From positions 1 to 15,129 of the forward strand of contig PXDI01000315.1 in assembly GCA_003565095.1 (NCBI GenBank): a DNA stretch of 15,129 bases, given 5' to 3'. A program made the translations under genes and the position numbers. The stretch comes from PVC group bacterium (GTDB lineage: Bacteria; Verrucomicrobiota; Kiritimatiellia; UBA8416; PXDI01). The notes beneath the pieces are model-generated. The model saw nothing but the letters and a program-made list of their open reading frames with translations, searched no databases and was not told the origin of the DNA. How positions within the stretch are numbered: the stretch's first letter is position 1; each line of letters opens with the position of its first letter. This document shows, piece by piece, positions 1 through 6,553 of this stretch.

Positions 1-1
1 C

Positions 2-2404
2 CGTTTTGAATTGGCTATGCTGCGGCGCGATTACGATGCCGCGGAACGGGCGCTGGATGAGGTTTACGCCCGGCTCGACCCTGGTAATCCGTACCGCTTT
101 TTCGATCGCGCACGGATCGAAGTAGCACGCGGAAAATTCTTTAATGCCATGGATGAACTGGATAAGTTTGAAGAGGCGGGACACAAGGGAGCGGTGTTGA
201 CCTTGCTGTATCATGGCCTGACGGAAAGCGAATGGATGGCGATGACTTCGACCCGTCGTCTGCAGGAACACCTGATGGCATTGCAGGATGCCGGTTATAC
301 ATTTATCCCGGTATCAGATATTCCCGCATATCTCGGCGGGGAGCGGGCGCAGTCGGCCGGCCGTGCTGAAAAGAAGCCCTGGCTGGCACGGCAGGTGGAT
401 AATGTGCGCTATGCCTTTACCGGTCGCCGGCAGCATGCAGTGGTTTATGATCTGCCTCCGGAGAAAGTGGCAGTTGTCACTTTCGATGATGGGGATCGCT
501 CATCGTTTCAACTCGGCACGCCGATTGCCGAGGATTTGCAGATACCGTTCTGGATGGCAATCATTACACATATTGAAGAGCTGAATGCGCTGGTTTATGC
601 GGCGTGGGAGGAAATCAGCGCATATCATGAAACCGGCTTATGGGAAATGGGCAGTCATACCATGTGGGCCAATACAGACGTTCCGGCTGGCCCGGAAGCG
701 TCACCGTTAGTGGCTCCGCTCCCAAACAGAGTCTGGCTGCCGGAACGCAACCGCCTTGAAACTATGCGTGAATGGAGCAAGCGGGTGCGGCATGAGTTTG
801 AGGGCAGTCGTGAATTGATCGAGAAACATCTGGAGCTGGAGCCCGGGCAGTTTATGGCGGTAGCATATCCGTATGGTGATGCCGGCCAATCCGAGGGCAG
901 TAACGTTGCCCGTCTGATTAATCCGGTGCGGACGATTCTGAACGAGGCCTCACGGGTGCATTCTCTCGGTTTTATTGTTGAGGAGAGGGGCTATACCACC
1001 CCGGCTGACAATAAGCTGCTGGTTCGCCGCTATGAGCCGGACTGGGATGCCGAGGCCGAAGATGTTCTTGAACATGCACTGATGACGCATCCGGTCCTGA
1101 TGGCGCGGCGTTTGCGTGCCGAGATCGCCGCCTTGTCTGATCGCCCTTATCTTGCCCAGCGGCAATTGGCATTACTGCGCCGTGACGGTTATCCTGAGCG
1201 CCAGTTGCGTGAACTGAGGACCTTTGTGGAGAACCGCTCCCCGGCCGGGCGTACGTCAATGGCGGGTGACGATGATTCAGCCGGGCGCCGGCGCAGGGCC
1301 ATCCTGCGGCCGTCCAATCTATATGTGGCGGGCGAGTATCGTGTGAATCAAGCCAATGAGGAAATCCGGCTGCGCAATGGCGACTTGCGTGCCGGGCTGA
1401 ATATCAACCCGGTTGTCGGTGTCGATTTTTTGTATCGTGAAGGCAGCATCAAGCAGAAGTATACAACCAATGTCTGGTTTTCTGTTCCGCGCACAGAACG
1501 TTTTACCAGCACGGAAACCCGCCGTGAGACGGTTGACGGGGTAACTACAGTCATCAGCGTCCGATCCGATTCAACTACCACCAGCGATGTCCAGACCAAC
1601 CGGATCGACCGCTATTTTTTCGAGGCTGAAGTTGAGGAAATTCGCGGTGCACTGACCTTCCGGGTTGATGATGCAACAGTCTTGAGCGTAGGGGTTGGCC
1701 AGAAGATGGTCACCTATGAGGAGGGTTATGAGCGGGAACCCGGGCGTGACCGCAAGCCGGTTGGGACTGTAGCGGTTTCGTGGAGTCCCTATACCGCGCT
1801 GCGCTTGAGTGCAAGCTATAATCGTGATCTGGTGCCTTCCGCGCGCAAGACAATTGTATATGATGCCGCCGGTCTCGGGATGCTATGGCGCATCTCTGAT
1901 GAATGGGAGTTCACCGGCAATGCAACCTATGCCAGCTATCGCGACAAGAATGCCCTGTTAGGGGTTAAGGGGGCCTCTTTCTGGGAATTGATTCAGCGTC
2001 AGGGGATATGGTTGGGGTTGGAGGCGGAGGTCTATTCAATGGATGATGCCTCACAATACTACTGGTCACCATACTGGGATACCCGCTATGCCGGGGTTTT
2101 GAGGCTGCGCAAGGCATATCCGTTTTACAACTTCAAAGCGGATTTGCGGCTTGGCCAGCAGCAGGAAAAGGGGCGTCCCGAGGACGTTACGCGCTACCGC
2201 AACCTGCGGGCGCAGGCTGAAGCCGATGGCACCTGGGATCCCGGTCCGCGACCGGGTGCCGATTGGTCCTCATTTGTCGGCGTGGCCGGCGAATACCGCC
2301 AGCGCATCTGGCGCAGATTTGACCTGATTATCAACGGGTCGGTGAATTTTCTGCGCGATTATTCCGAACATGATGTTGCGTTAGGTTTGCAATATAATTT
2401 CTGA
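2..2404 (+). CDS. PgaA/PgaB-like fusion: TPR, polysaccharide deacetylase and outer-membrane beta-barrel (5' partial)
   Basis: The frame is open from base 2, so the N-terminus lies outside the window; the TTG at 11 is only the first possible start seen and is not the real one. Residues below count from that TTG. Residues 1-60 are helical and TPR-like. Residues 61-345 match the NodB/PgaB deacetylase fold: YHGL (67-70), TFDDG (157-161, catalytic and metal Asp at 159-160), GSHT (214-217) and AYPYG (285-289). Residues 348-410 are again helical. From about 430 to 797 the chain alternates in beta-strand fashion and ends in YNF, the C-terminal aromatic signal for outer-membrane barrel insertion. Known biology: PgaB deacetylates poly-beta-1,6-GlcNAc in the periplasm and PgaA (TPR plus barrel) exports it. 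Here both roles seem joined in one chain. The second metal-binding His of PgaB appears to be Asn221, so activity is uncertain. The polymer is inferred, not shown. Confidence 0.8.
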   Translation, partial: RFELAMLRRDYDAAERALDEVYARLDPGNPYRFFDRARIEVARGKFFNAMDELDKFEEAGHKGAVLTLLYHGLTESEWMAMTSTRRLQEHLMALQDAGYTFIPVSDIPAYLGGERAQSAGRAEKKPWLARQVDNVRYAFTGRRQHAVVYDLPPEKVAVVTFDDGDRSSFQLGTPIAEDLQIPFWMAIITHIEELNALVYAAWEEISAYHETGLWEMGSHTMWANTDVPAGPEASPLVAPLPNRVWLPERNRLETMREWSKRVRHEFEGSRELIEKHLELEPGQFMAVAYPYGDAGQSEGSNVARLINPVRTILNEASRVHSLGFIVEERGYTTPADNKLLVRRYEPDWDAEAEDVLEHALMTHPVLMARRLRAEIAALSDRPYLAQRQLALLRRDGYPERQLRELRTFVENRSPAGRTSMAGDDDSAGRRRRAILRPSNLYVAGEYRVNQANEEIRLRNGDLRAGLNINPVVGVDFLYREGSIKQKYTTNVWFSVPRTERFTSTETRRETVDGVTTVISVRSDSTTTSDVQTNRIDRYFFEAEVEEIRGALTFRVDDATVLSVGVGQKMVTYEEGYEREPGRDRKPVGTVAVSWSPYTALRLSASYNRDLVPSARKTIVYDAAGLGMLWRISDEWEFTGNATYASYRDKNALLGVKGASFWELIQRQGIWLGLEAEVYSMDDASQYYWSPYWDTRYAGVLRLRKAYPFYNFKADLRLGQQQEKGRPEDVTRYRNLRAQAEADGTWDPGPRPGADWSSFVGVAGEYRQRIWRRFDLIINGSVNFLRDYSEHDVALGLQYNF

Positions 2405-2407
2405 TAA

Positions 2408-3148
2408 ATGGATAAACATCCCCACATTCATGCGATTCAGCAGCTTGTTGACAGGTACAAGGAAGCCGGGTTGACGATTTTTTTCGATGACGGTCAAGTA
2501 GTCGATCTTACTTATCGCGCCGTGAATGCCGCGGCCGAAAGACTTGAGCATGATCAGGATGCCATTCCGGCCGATCGCCGTTCTGCTGCGGAGTTTCTTC
2601 CCTGTAAGGTGTGTCCGGCGCGTCATACTGCGGCAATGTGTCACGCCCTGCCGGCAATTCTGCCGTTTCTGGATGAATTGAATCCACACAAGTCATATAA
2701 ACACGTTTATGCGCTGTATGTTGAAAAAGGCGATGAGCAGAACTCTCCGGTCCTTCATGCCAGTAGTACATCCCTGCAGCGCGCATTACATTTTGTTGCG
2801 ATGCAAAGCGTCCTTTCTTTTTGTGAGATCGGCCGGCTATACCGCCGTTTCTTCAGCGGAGTTATCCCCTTTTCTTCGTCGGAAACCATTGCAGAGCGTA
2901 TTTATGCTAATGTGATGCTTGACAAGAACGGCCGGCTTGAGGAAGTGGAGAAGACGTTGCAATCCATGCGTGCTGATTTGACCGTTACGATGCAATGCCA
3001 GATAAAGCGCGTCTACCTGGTAACGCGCAGCGATGCCTTCGCCAATGCTTTTGTCAACCTGCATCTGGCATTGCAGTTGCTGGCACCCGATAGTCTTGGT
3101 CACCTGCGCGAAGTGTTCAGCAAACGTCTCGCGCAGGACACCCCGTAG
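2408..3148 (+). CDS. Hypothetical protein with CxxC-x8-C motif, coupled to the deacetylase/barrel gene
   Basis: A 246-residue protein I cannot name. It has no signal peptide and no membrane segment, so it is probably cytoplasmic. Residues 20-35 (LTIFFDDGQVVDL) look like a short beta-hairpin. Cys66, Cys69 and Cys78, with His73 and His79 nearby (CKVCPARHTAAMCH), form a compact cluster that could bind zinc or iron-sulfur. The rest appears mostly helical. The layout recalls a class of uncharacterised bacterial proteins in which a DGxxxxx strand is followed by a CPxCP-type motif, possibly the DUF6901 type; that assignment is from memory and weak. The ATG lies three bases after the upstream TGA and has no clear Shine-Dalgarno sequence, so translation is probably coupled to the deacetylase/barrel gene. 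This suggests a related role, such as regulation or assembly of the glycan system. Confidence 0.7.
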   Translation: MDKHPHIHAIQQLVDRYKEAGLTIFFDDGQVVDLTYRAVNAAAERLEHDQDAIPADRRSAAEFLPCKVCPARHTAAMCHALPAILPFLDELNPHKSYKHVYALYVEKGDEQNSPVLHASSTSLQRALHFVAMQSVLSFCEIGRLYRRFFSGVIPFSSSETIAERIYANVMLDKNGRLEEVEKTLQSMRADLTVTMQCQIKRVYLVTRSDAFANAFVNLHLALQLLAPDSLGHLREVFSKRLAQDTP

Positions 3149-3173
3149 TCAGCAGTTTCAGGCGATACTGACT

Positions 3174-3330
3174 GACGCACGACCTTCAGAGAGGAAGACC
3201 CACGTGCCTGAGCCCATATGGAGCTAGATAAATGCAATATAAAGCAATACTGGCGCTAGCATAAGCTCATATCTTGATTAGAGAAGTTCTCCGAAGAACG
3301 TTTGCTGACCAAGGTCAGCGGACGGGAGAG
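3174..3330. repeat. Possible degenerate third copy of the intergenic hairpin element
   Basis: This non-coding stretch just after the 246-residue gene shares landmarks with the two clearer elements at 6349-6536 and 9991-10170. It has GACCTT at 3181-3186, GAGCCC at 3210-3215, GCTCAT at 3265-3270 and, at the right end, a perfect hairpin GCTGAC-CAAG-GTCAGC (3304-3319). That hairpin is followed by GGACGGG, much as AGGTCAGCGAGCGGG ends the copy beside pyrG. The left arm lacks its own hairpin, so relatedness is only suggested. A second small palindrome, GTTCT-CCGA-AGAAC, sits at 3286-3299. No gene is visible in 3149-3430. Confidence 0.35.
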
Positions 3331-3363
3331 AGACCCCATGATAACGTGCTTAAGCTAGCGCCA
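3251..3363. repeat. Imperfect 16-bp inverted repeat enclosing about 80 bp
   Basis: The left arm 3251-3266 (TGGCGCTAGCATAAGC) and the right arm 3348-3363 (GCTTAAGCTAGCGCCA) are reverse complements at 15 of 16 positions. They enclose the two smaller hairpins at 3286-3299 and 3304-3319, so the region could fold as a long stem carrying internal hairpins. The octamer GCGCTAGC of these arms also occurs at the right end of the element next to pyrG (10143-10150). The role is unknown: it may be an element boundary, a terminator for the upstream genes or a structured RNA leader. Confidence 0.55.
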
Positions 3364-3390
3364 TTCGGAAAAGTCCAAAAGTCCGATAAT

Positions 3391-3420
3391 TTGACATACT
3401 TCGCATTATGATGATATAAG
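3391..3420 (+). promoter_or_regulatory. Sigma-70-like promoter before the GT-C-like membrane protein gene
   Basis: A perfect -35 hexamer TTGACA (3391-3396) is followed after 18 bp by TATAAG (3415-3420), five of six matches to the -10 consensus. Transcription would begin near 3426-3428, only a few bases before the ATG at 3431, so the message would be nearly leaderless. Just upstream is a short direct repeat, AAGTCC at 3371-3376 and 3379-3384, inside a TCGGA/TCCGA inverted pair (3365-3369 and 3382-3386); it could be an operator, but this is speculative. Confidence 0.5.
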
Positions 3421-3430
3421 CTTATGCCGA

Positions 3431-5098
3431 ATGAACAATCATCAACAAAAGCATGGGCTTTCTCAGTCATGGGCTGAACCGGTCCTGCTGGTAGCTGCAC
3501 TGGCGCTTTTTCTGCTGACGATGCCGGCGTTTTTATATCCGGGCGACAGTTATATGTCGCGTGCTGAGGCGGAATGGCTGTTGCGCTCGGGGCGGTGGGG
3601 AATTCCGGTGGAGCGGGTTGATGAAACGCTGGTTGAATATCTTGAGGTTCCCGGCCAGTACGCAGTTTATCGTCCGCGAAAGAATGATTACGTGTCAAAG
3701 TTCGGTGTGGCGTATACTTTGCTGTCGCTGATCCCCGTGCAGATTGTGCTTTTATTGCGGGACGCGGTCGATTTTCAGGATCCCGGGCGTCTGACTGCCG
3801 TGGTGTTTGCCCTTTATCAGGGAGTGCTGCTGGCAATCGGTTTGTTGTATTTATTCAGATTTGTGCGCCGGATCGGGGCGGGGCCATGGCTGGCGGCCGC
3901 ATTCTGCTTCTTCTCGGTATTTGCCACATATAACTGGTATTATCTGCGCAGCACAACGCATGAAGCATTGCAATGGCCCTGGGCACTGGCTTTCTTTTGG
4001 CACCTGATAACGGCGGTCCGTCCGGATTCGCGTATCAGCCGCGGTCATCTTTCGGCGGCCATGTTCTTCCTGCTGGTGCTGGTCATGTGCCGACCGGTCT
4101 ATCTGATCTGGCTGCCGGTTGTCTGGATTGCGGTATTCGTGAGCGGAGTTCAGAAGATGCATTCCGGCAATGCCGCCGGGATGGAGTCCCAGCCGCAATG
4201 TGTTTGTAAAATCATAAAACAGGCTGTCCGGAAACACTGGCCGGCGGAATGGCTTTTGCTGTCGGGTGCGTCGTTCTTGCTGTTGTTGGTGCTACTCTCC
4301 TTTCAGGCCCTAAAATTCGGATCTCCGTTCGCAAGCGGCTACGGGGTATGGATGACCGCTGATGGTGTCAGGCATGATCATTTCGGTCTGGGGTATCTGC
4401 TCGATTCATTACCGGCATTCTGGCTTTCTTTGGGGCGCAGCAGTGTGTGGAGTCACTACCCCTTGCTGATACCGGCTGTGCCCGGGTGGCTGCTTTTCTG
4501 GCGGCGGCAGCGATGGAATGCTGTCATGATTCTGCTGTTGTCTGTGCCGATGGCGCTGGTGATTGCCTGTTTCTCCCAATGGCACGGCATATTCGGCGAC
4601 GGCCCCCGTTATCTGCTCCCGGTTCTGCCGCTGCTGTCGCTGCCGGCGGTGGCTGCCGCACAAGCGGTTTTTGCATGGAAAAAAAGTTACTTAAAGTCGC
4701 TGGGAATTACTTTTGTATGCATGGCGGCAATTCTGCTGGGGGCGCTGCAGTTCAATGCGATTATTCTGCATCCGCTTACAATACTGAACTGCCGGCTGTT
4801 CTTTAACATGCTGCAGATTGAAAATGTTGAGCGCTACTTTGACCGGTTGCCGCACCCCGGGTTGCATACGCGTGATTTGATGCGATACAGTGTAGCAAGC
4901 CAAGGCTACTATCCGATGGACAAACTGCGTCAGCGTCGCGAACCCGGAGACGAGCACATGTTCCATATTGCCATTGATGTGCTGGAAGGCATGCTGCTGC
5001 CGGATCTGATGCTGTATAACCCGCCGCCATGGGAAAGTGTCGACCAGATCGTTGCCCGCGAGATGGGCACACTGCCTCACTCGCTGCAAACTGAATAG
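3431..5098 (+). CDS. Multi-pass membrane protein, probable GT-C-type glycosyltransferase
   Basis: A 555-residue inner-membrane protein with about ten or eleven hydrophobic segments, near residues 17-36, 91-110, 121-145, 151-167, 180-196, 206-237, 274-293, 341-357, 363-380, 393-413 and 424-446. After the first segment comes YPGDSYMSRAEAEWLL (36-51), an acidic first periplasmic loop as in polyprenyl-phosphate-sugar-dependent GT-C enzymes such as ArnT and PMT relatives. YVSKFGVAYTLLSLIP (87-102) and GDGPRYLLPVLPLL (389-402) also match patterns I associate with that group. The last 100 residues (from about 455) form a soluble domain. Sugar and acceptor cannot be read from the sequence; the upstream polysaccharide-export gene suggests an envelope glycan. 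The ATG at 3431 has no Shine-Dalgarno sequence and lies almost on the predicted transcription start, so either the message is leaderless or a later start is used. The gene converges on carA. Confidence 0.65.
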   Translation: MNNHQQKHGLSQSWAEPVLLVAALALFLLTMPAFLYPGDSYMSRAEAEWLLRSGRWGIPVERVDETLVEYLEVPGQYAVYRPRKNDYVSKFGVAYTLLSLIPVQIVLLLRDAVDFQDPGRLTAVVFALYQGVLLAIGLLYLFRFVRRIGAGPWLAAAFCFFSVFATYNWYYLRSTTHEALQWPWALAFFWHLITAVRPDSRISRGHLSAAMFFLLVLVMCRPVYLIWLPVVWIAVFVSGVQKMHSGNAAGMESQPQCVCKIIKQAVRKHWPAEWLLLSGASFLLLLVLLSFQALKFGSPFASGYGVWMTADGVRHDHFGLGYLLDSLPAFWLSLGRSSVWSHYPLLIPAVPGWLLFWRRQRWNAVMILLLSVPMALVIACFSQWHGIFGDGPRYLLPVLPLLSLPAVAAAQAVFAWKKSYLKSLGITFVCMAAILLGALQFNAIILHPLTILNCRLFFNMLQIENVERYFDRLPHPGLHTRDLMRYSVASQGYYPMDKLRQRREPGDEHMFHIAIDVLEGMLLPDLMLYNPPPWESVDQIVAREMGTLPHSLQTE

Positions 5099-5116
5099 AC
5101 CAGCACTTTACTGGAT

Positions 5117-5154
5117 TTCGGCGTAAGAATGCTGCCGGAAACGAGGCAGCCGAA
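5117..5154. terminator. Hairpin between convergent genes, possible bidirectional terminator
   Basis: GCTGCC (5131-5136) pairs with GGCAGC (5145-5150) across an 8-base loop. The helix can extend by TTCG (5117-5120) pairing with CGAA (5151-5154), leaving a bulge on one side. It lies in the 67-bp gap where the membrane-protein gene and carA meet tail to tail, the expected place for a shared terminator. There is no clear T-run on either side, so an intrinsic terminator is not certain. Confidence 0.35.
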
Positions 5155-5165
5155 GCTGAGTAGGC

Positions 5166-6320
5166 CTATCCGATCATTTCCCTGAAACGCGCGAAGAGGT
5201 AGTAGGGGTCGTGCGGGCCGGGGCAGGCTTCCGGGTGATACTGGACCGAGAAGGCCGGATATTTGTTGTGCCGCAGACCTTCGACAGTGTTGTCGTTCAG
5301 ATTCATATGTGTGACGGTTACTTCGTCCTGCGGCAGCGTTTCTTCAACCACCGTGAAGTTATGATTCTGTGAAGTGATTTCAACCGCGCCGGTTTGCAGA
5401 TCTTTGACCGGATGGTTGCAGCCGTGGTGCCCGAACTTAAGTCGTTGTGTTTTTGCTCCCAGCGCCCGTCCGAGTATCTGGTGTCCGAGGCAGATACCCA
5501 TTAGCGGCACTTTGCCAAGCAGTCCACGGGCGGTATCCGCGGCATAGGGCAGGGCGGCCGGATCAGCCGGACCGTTCGAAAGAAACACCCCGTCGGGCTT
5601 CATAGCCAGTATTTCCTGCGCGCTGGTTTTGGCCGGCACAACGGTAACGGCCAGTCCTGTGCGGCGCAGACTGCGCAGAATGTTCCATTTGATGCCATAG
5701 TCAACCGCCACGATACGTTTGTCGGCGGGCGGCAGTTCCTGGCAAATGCCCCAACTGGCGGTCAAACTGCCGTCAGGGTCCCATTCGTAAGGCTTCTCGC
5801 AAGTAACCTTGGCGGCATAGTCCTGGTTATCGAGCCCCTCCCAGGCTTTGGCAATTTCCACGGCTTCTGCCGGATCGCTAACCTTGCCGCTGACGGAAAT
5901 GAAAGCCTTGAGGGTGCCGCATTCGCGCAGTTTGGTGGTTAATGCGCGGGTATCGATTCCAGCCAACGCCGGAATGCCGTTCTGCGTGAGGCAATCGTTC
6001 AGTTCAATTTCGCAACGCCAGTTGCTGGATGAATTCATCTCATGCACCAGCAGTGCGTTGGCAAACAACTGCCGCGACTCCATATCCGCGGTGTTCATGC
6101 CGGTGTTGCCGATTTCCGGATAAGTCATTACGACAAACTGTCCGGCGTAGGAGGGGTCACTCAGTATTTCCTGATAGCCGCTCATTCCGGTATTGAAAAC
6201 CACTTCACCGGTGCGGTCAACGGGAGCACCGGCCGAATAACCGCGAAAAACGGTTCCGTCTTCAAAAGCCAGAAAAGCGGCGCGCTCGCGCTTTTGTTTC
6301 CAAGATATCTTGTTTTTCAT
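5166..6320 (-). CDS. carA: Carbamoyl-phosphate synthase small subunit (glutamine amidotransferase)
   Basis: This subunit hydrolyses glutamine and channels ammonia to CarB for carbamoyl phosphate synthesis, the first step of pyrimidine and arginine synthesis. From the ATG at 6320 the product has 384 residues, close to the usual 380 or so. The N-terminal CPSase domain (about 12-150) has GEVVFNTGMSGYQEIL and MTYPEIGNTG. The class I amidotransferase domain (about 200-384) has the nucleophile Cys277 in GICLGHQ and the His362/Glu364 pair in YHPEACPG, so the triad is complete. The glycine-rich strand reads NGPADP where NGPGDP is usual, a mild change. The frame stays open upstream to 6398, but that part crosses the repeat; AGGA at 6329-6326, five bases before the ATG, supports the shorter start. 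Unusually, carA lies downstream of carB, separated by 233 bp that hold the repeat element. Confidence 0.97.
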   Translation of the reverse strand: MKNKISWKQKRERAAFLAFEDGTVFRGYSAGAPVDRTGEVVFNTGMSGYQEILSDPSYAGQFVVMTYPEIGNTGMNTADMESRQLFANALLVHEMNSSSNWRCEIELNDCLTQNGIPALAGIDTRALTTKLRECGTLKAFISVSGKVSDPAEAVEIAKAWEGLDNQDYAAKVTCEKPYEWDPDGSLTASWGICQELPPADKRIVAVDYGIKWNILRSLRRTGLAVTVVPAKTSAQEILAMKPDGVFLSNGPADPAALPYAADTARGLLGKVPLMGICLGHQILGRALGAKTQRLKFGHHGCNHPVKDLQTGAVEITSQNHNFTVVEETLPQDEVTVTHMNLNDNTVEGLRHNKYPAFSVQYHPEACPGPHDPYYLFARFREMIG

Positions 6321-6325
6321 TTTGT

Positions 6326-6329
6326 TCCT
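6326..6329 (-). promoter_or_regulatory. Shine-Dalgarno site that fixes the carA start
   Basis: AGGA on the minus strand lies five bases upstream of the ATG at 6320. It favours this start over upstream in-frame codons whose translation would run through the repeat arm. The conserved CarA sequence also begins only a few residues after this ATG. Confidence 0.7.
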
Positions 6330-6348
6330 ATTATGTTTACGAAATACC

Positions 6349-6536
6349 CGCTCGACGACCTTGTGTCGGCGAGCGAAAAAATCGGCAGCCACAAACATTC
6401 AAAAAATCTGCTCAGAGCCCGGATTGGGGAAGAAATGTGCTATGCGCAATCATTCCGCCAAACGGGCTCTGCGTATGTTTCTCTGCAACTATGCTTAACC
6501 AGATTCTCTTGTTCGCCGACACAAGGTCGTCGAACG
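6349..6536. repeat. Intergenic BIME/MITE-like element, copy 1 (carB-carA spacer)
   Basis: The 233-bp carB-carA gap is almost filled by this element. Its two ends are inverted copies: 6349-6375 and 6510-6536 are reverse complements at 24 of 27 positions. Each end folds into its own hairpin. The left is CGCTCG-a-CGAC, loop CTTGT, GTCG-g-CGAGCG. The right is GTTCG-c-CGAC, loop ACAAG, GTCG-t-CGAAC. Inside is a 9-bp inverted pair, CAGAGCCCG (6413-6421) and CGGGCTCTG (6463-6471). In the carB-to-carA direction that inner stem is followed, after a short gap, by six T residues (6406-6401). The right arm begins 18 bases after the carB stop. No protein gene is supported here: frames crossing it are repeat-derived. 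Confidence 0.75.
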
Positions 6537-6553
6537 CTTATTAATCTTTTGTA

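Noticed and set aside
11..13. TTG as the true start of the deacetylase/barrel gene
   Set aside because: The frame is open to the window edge and the protein begins in the middle of a TPR-like helix with no signal peptide, so the gene is truncated by the window.
3281..3300. LexA/SOS-type operator at GTTCT-CCGA-AGAAC
   Set aside because: It is palindromic, but spacing and half-sites do not match LexA boxes I know (GAAC-N4-GTTC or GTTC-N7-GTTC), and it is nested in other inverted repeats.
6321..6398. N-terminal extension of CarA from an upstream in-frame start
   Set aside because: The extra residues are encoded by the repeat hairpin, and a Shine-Dalgarno site sits right before the ATG at 6320, where normal CarA sequence begins.
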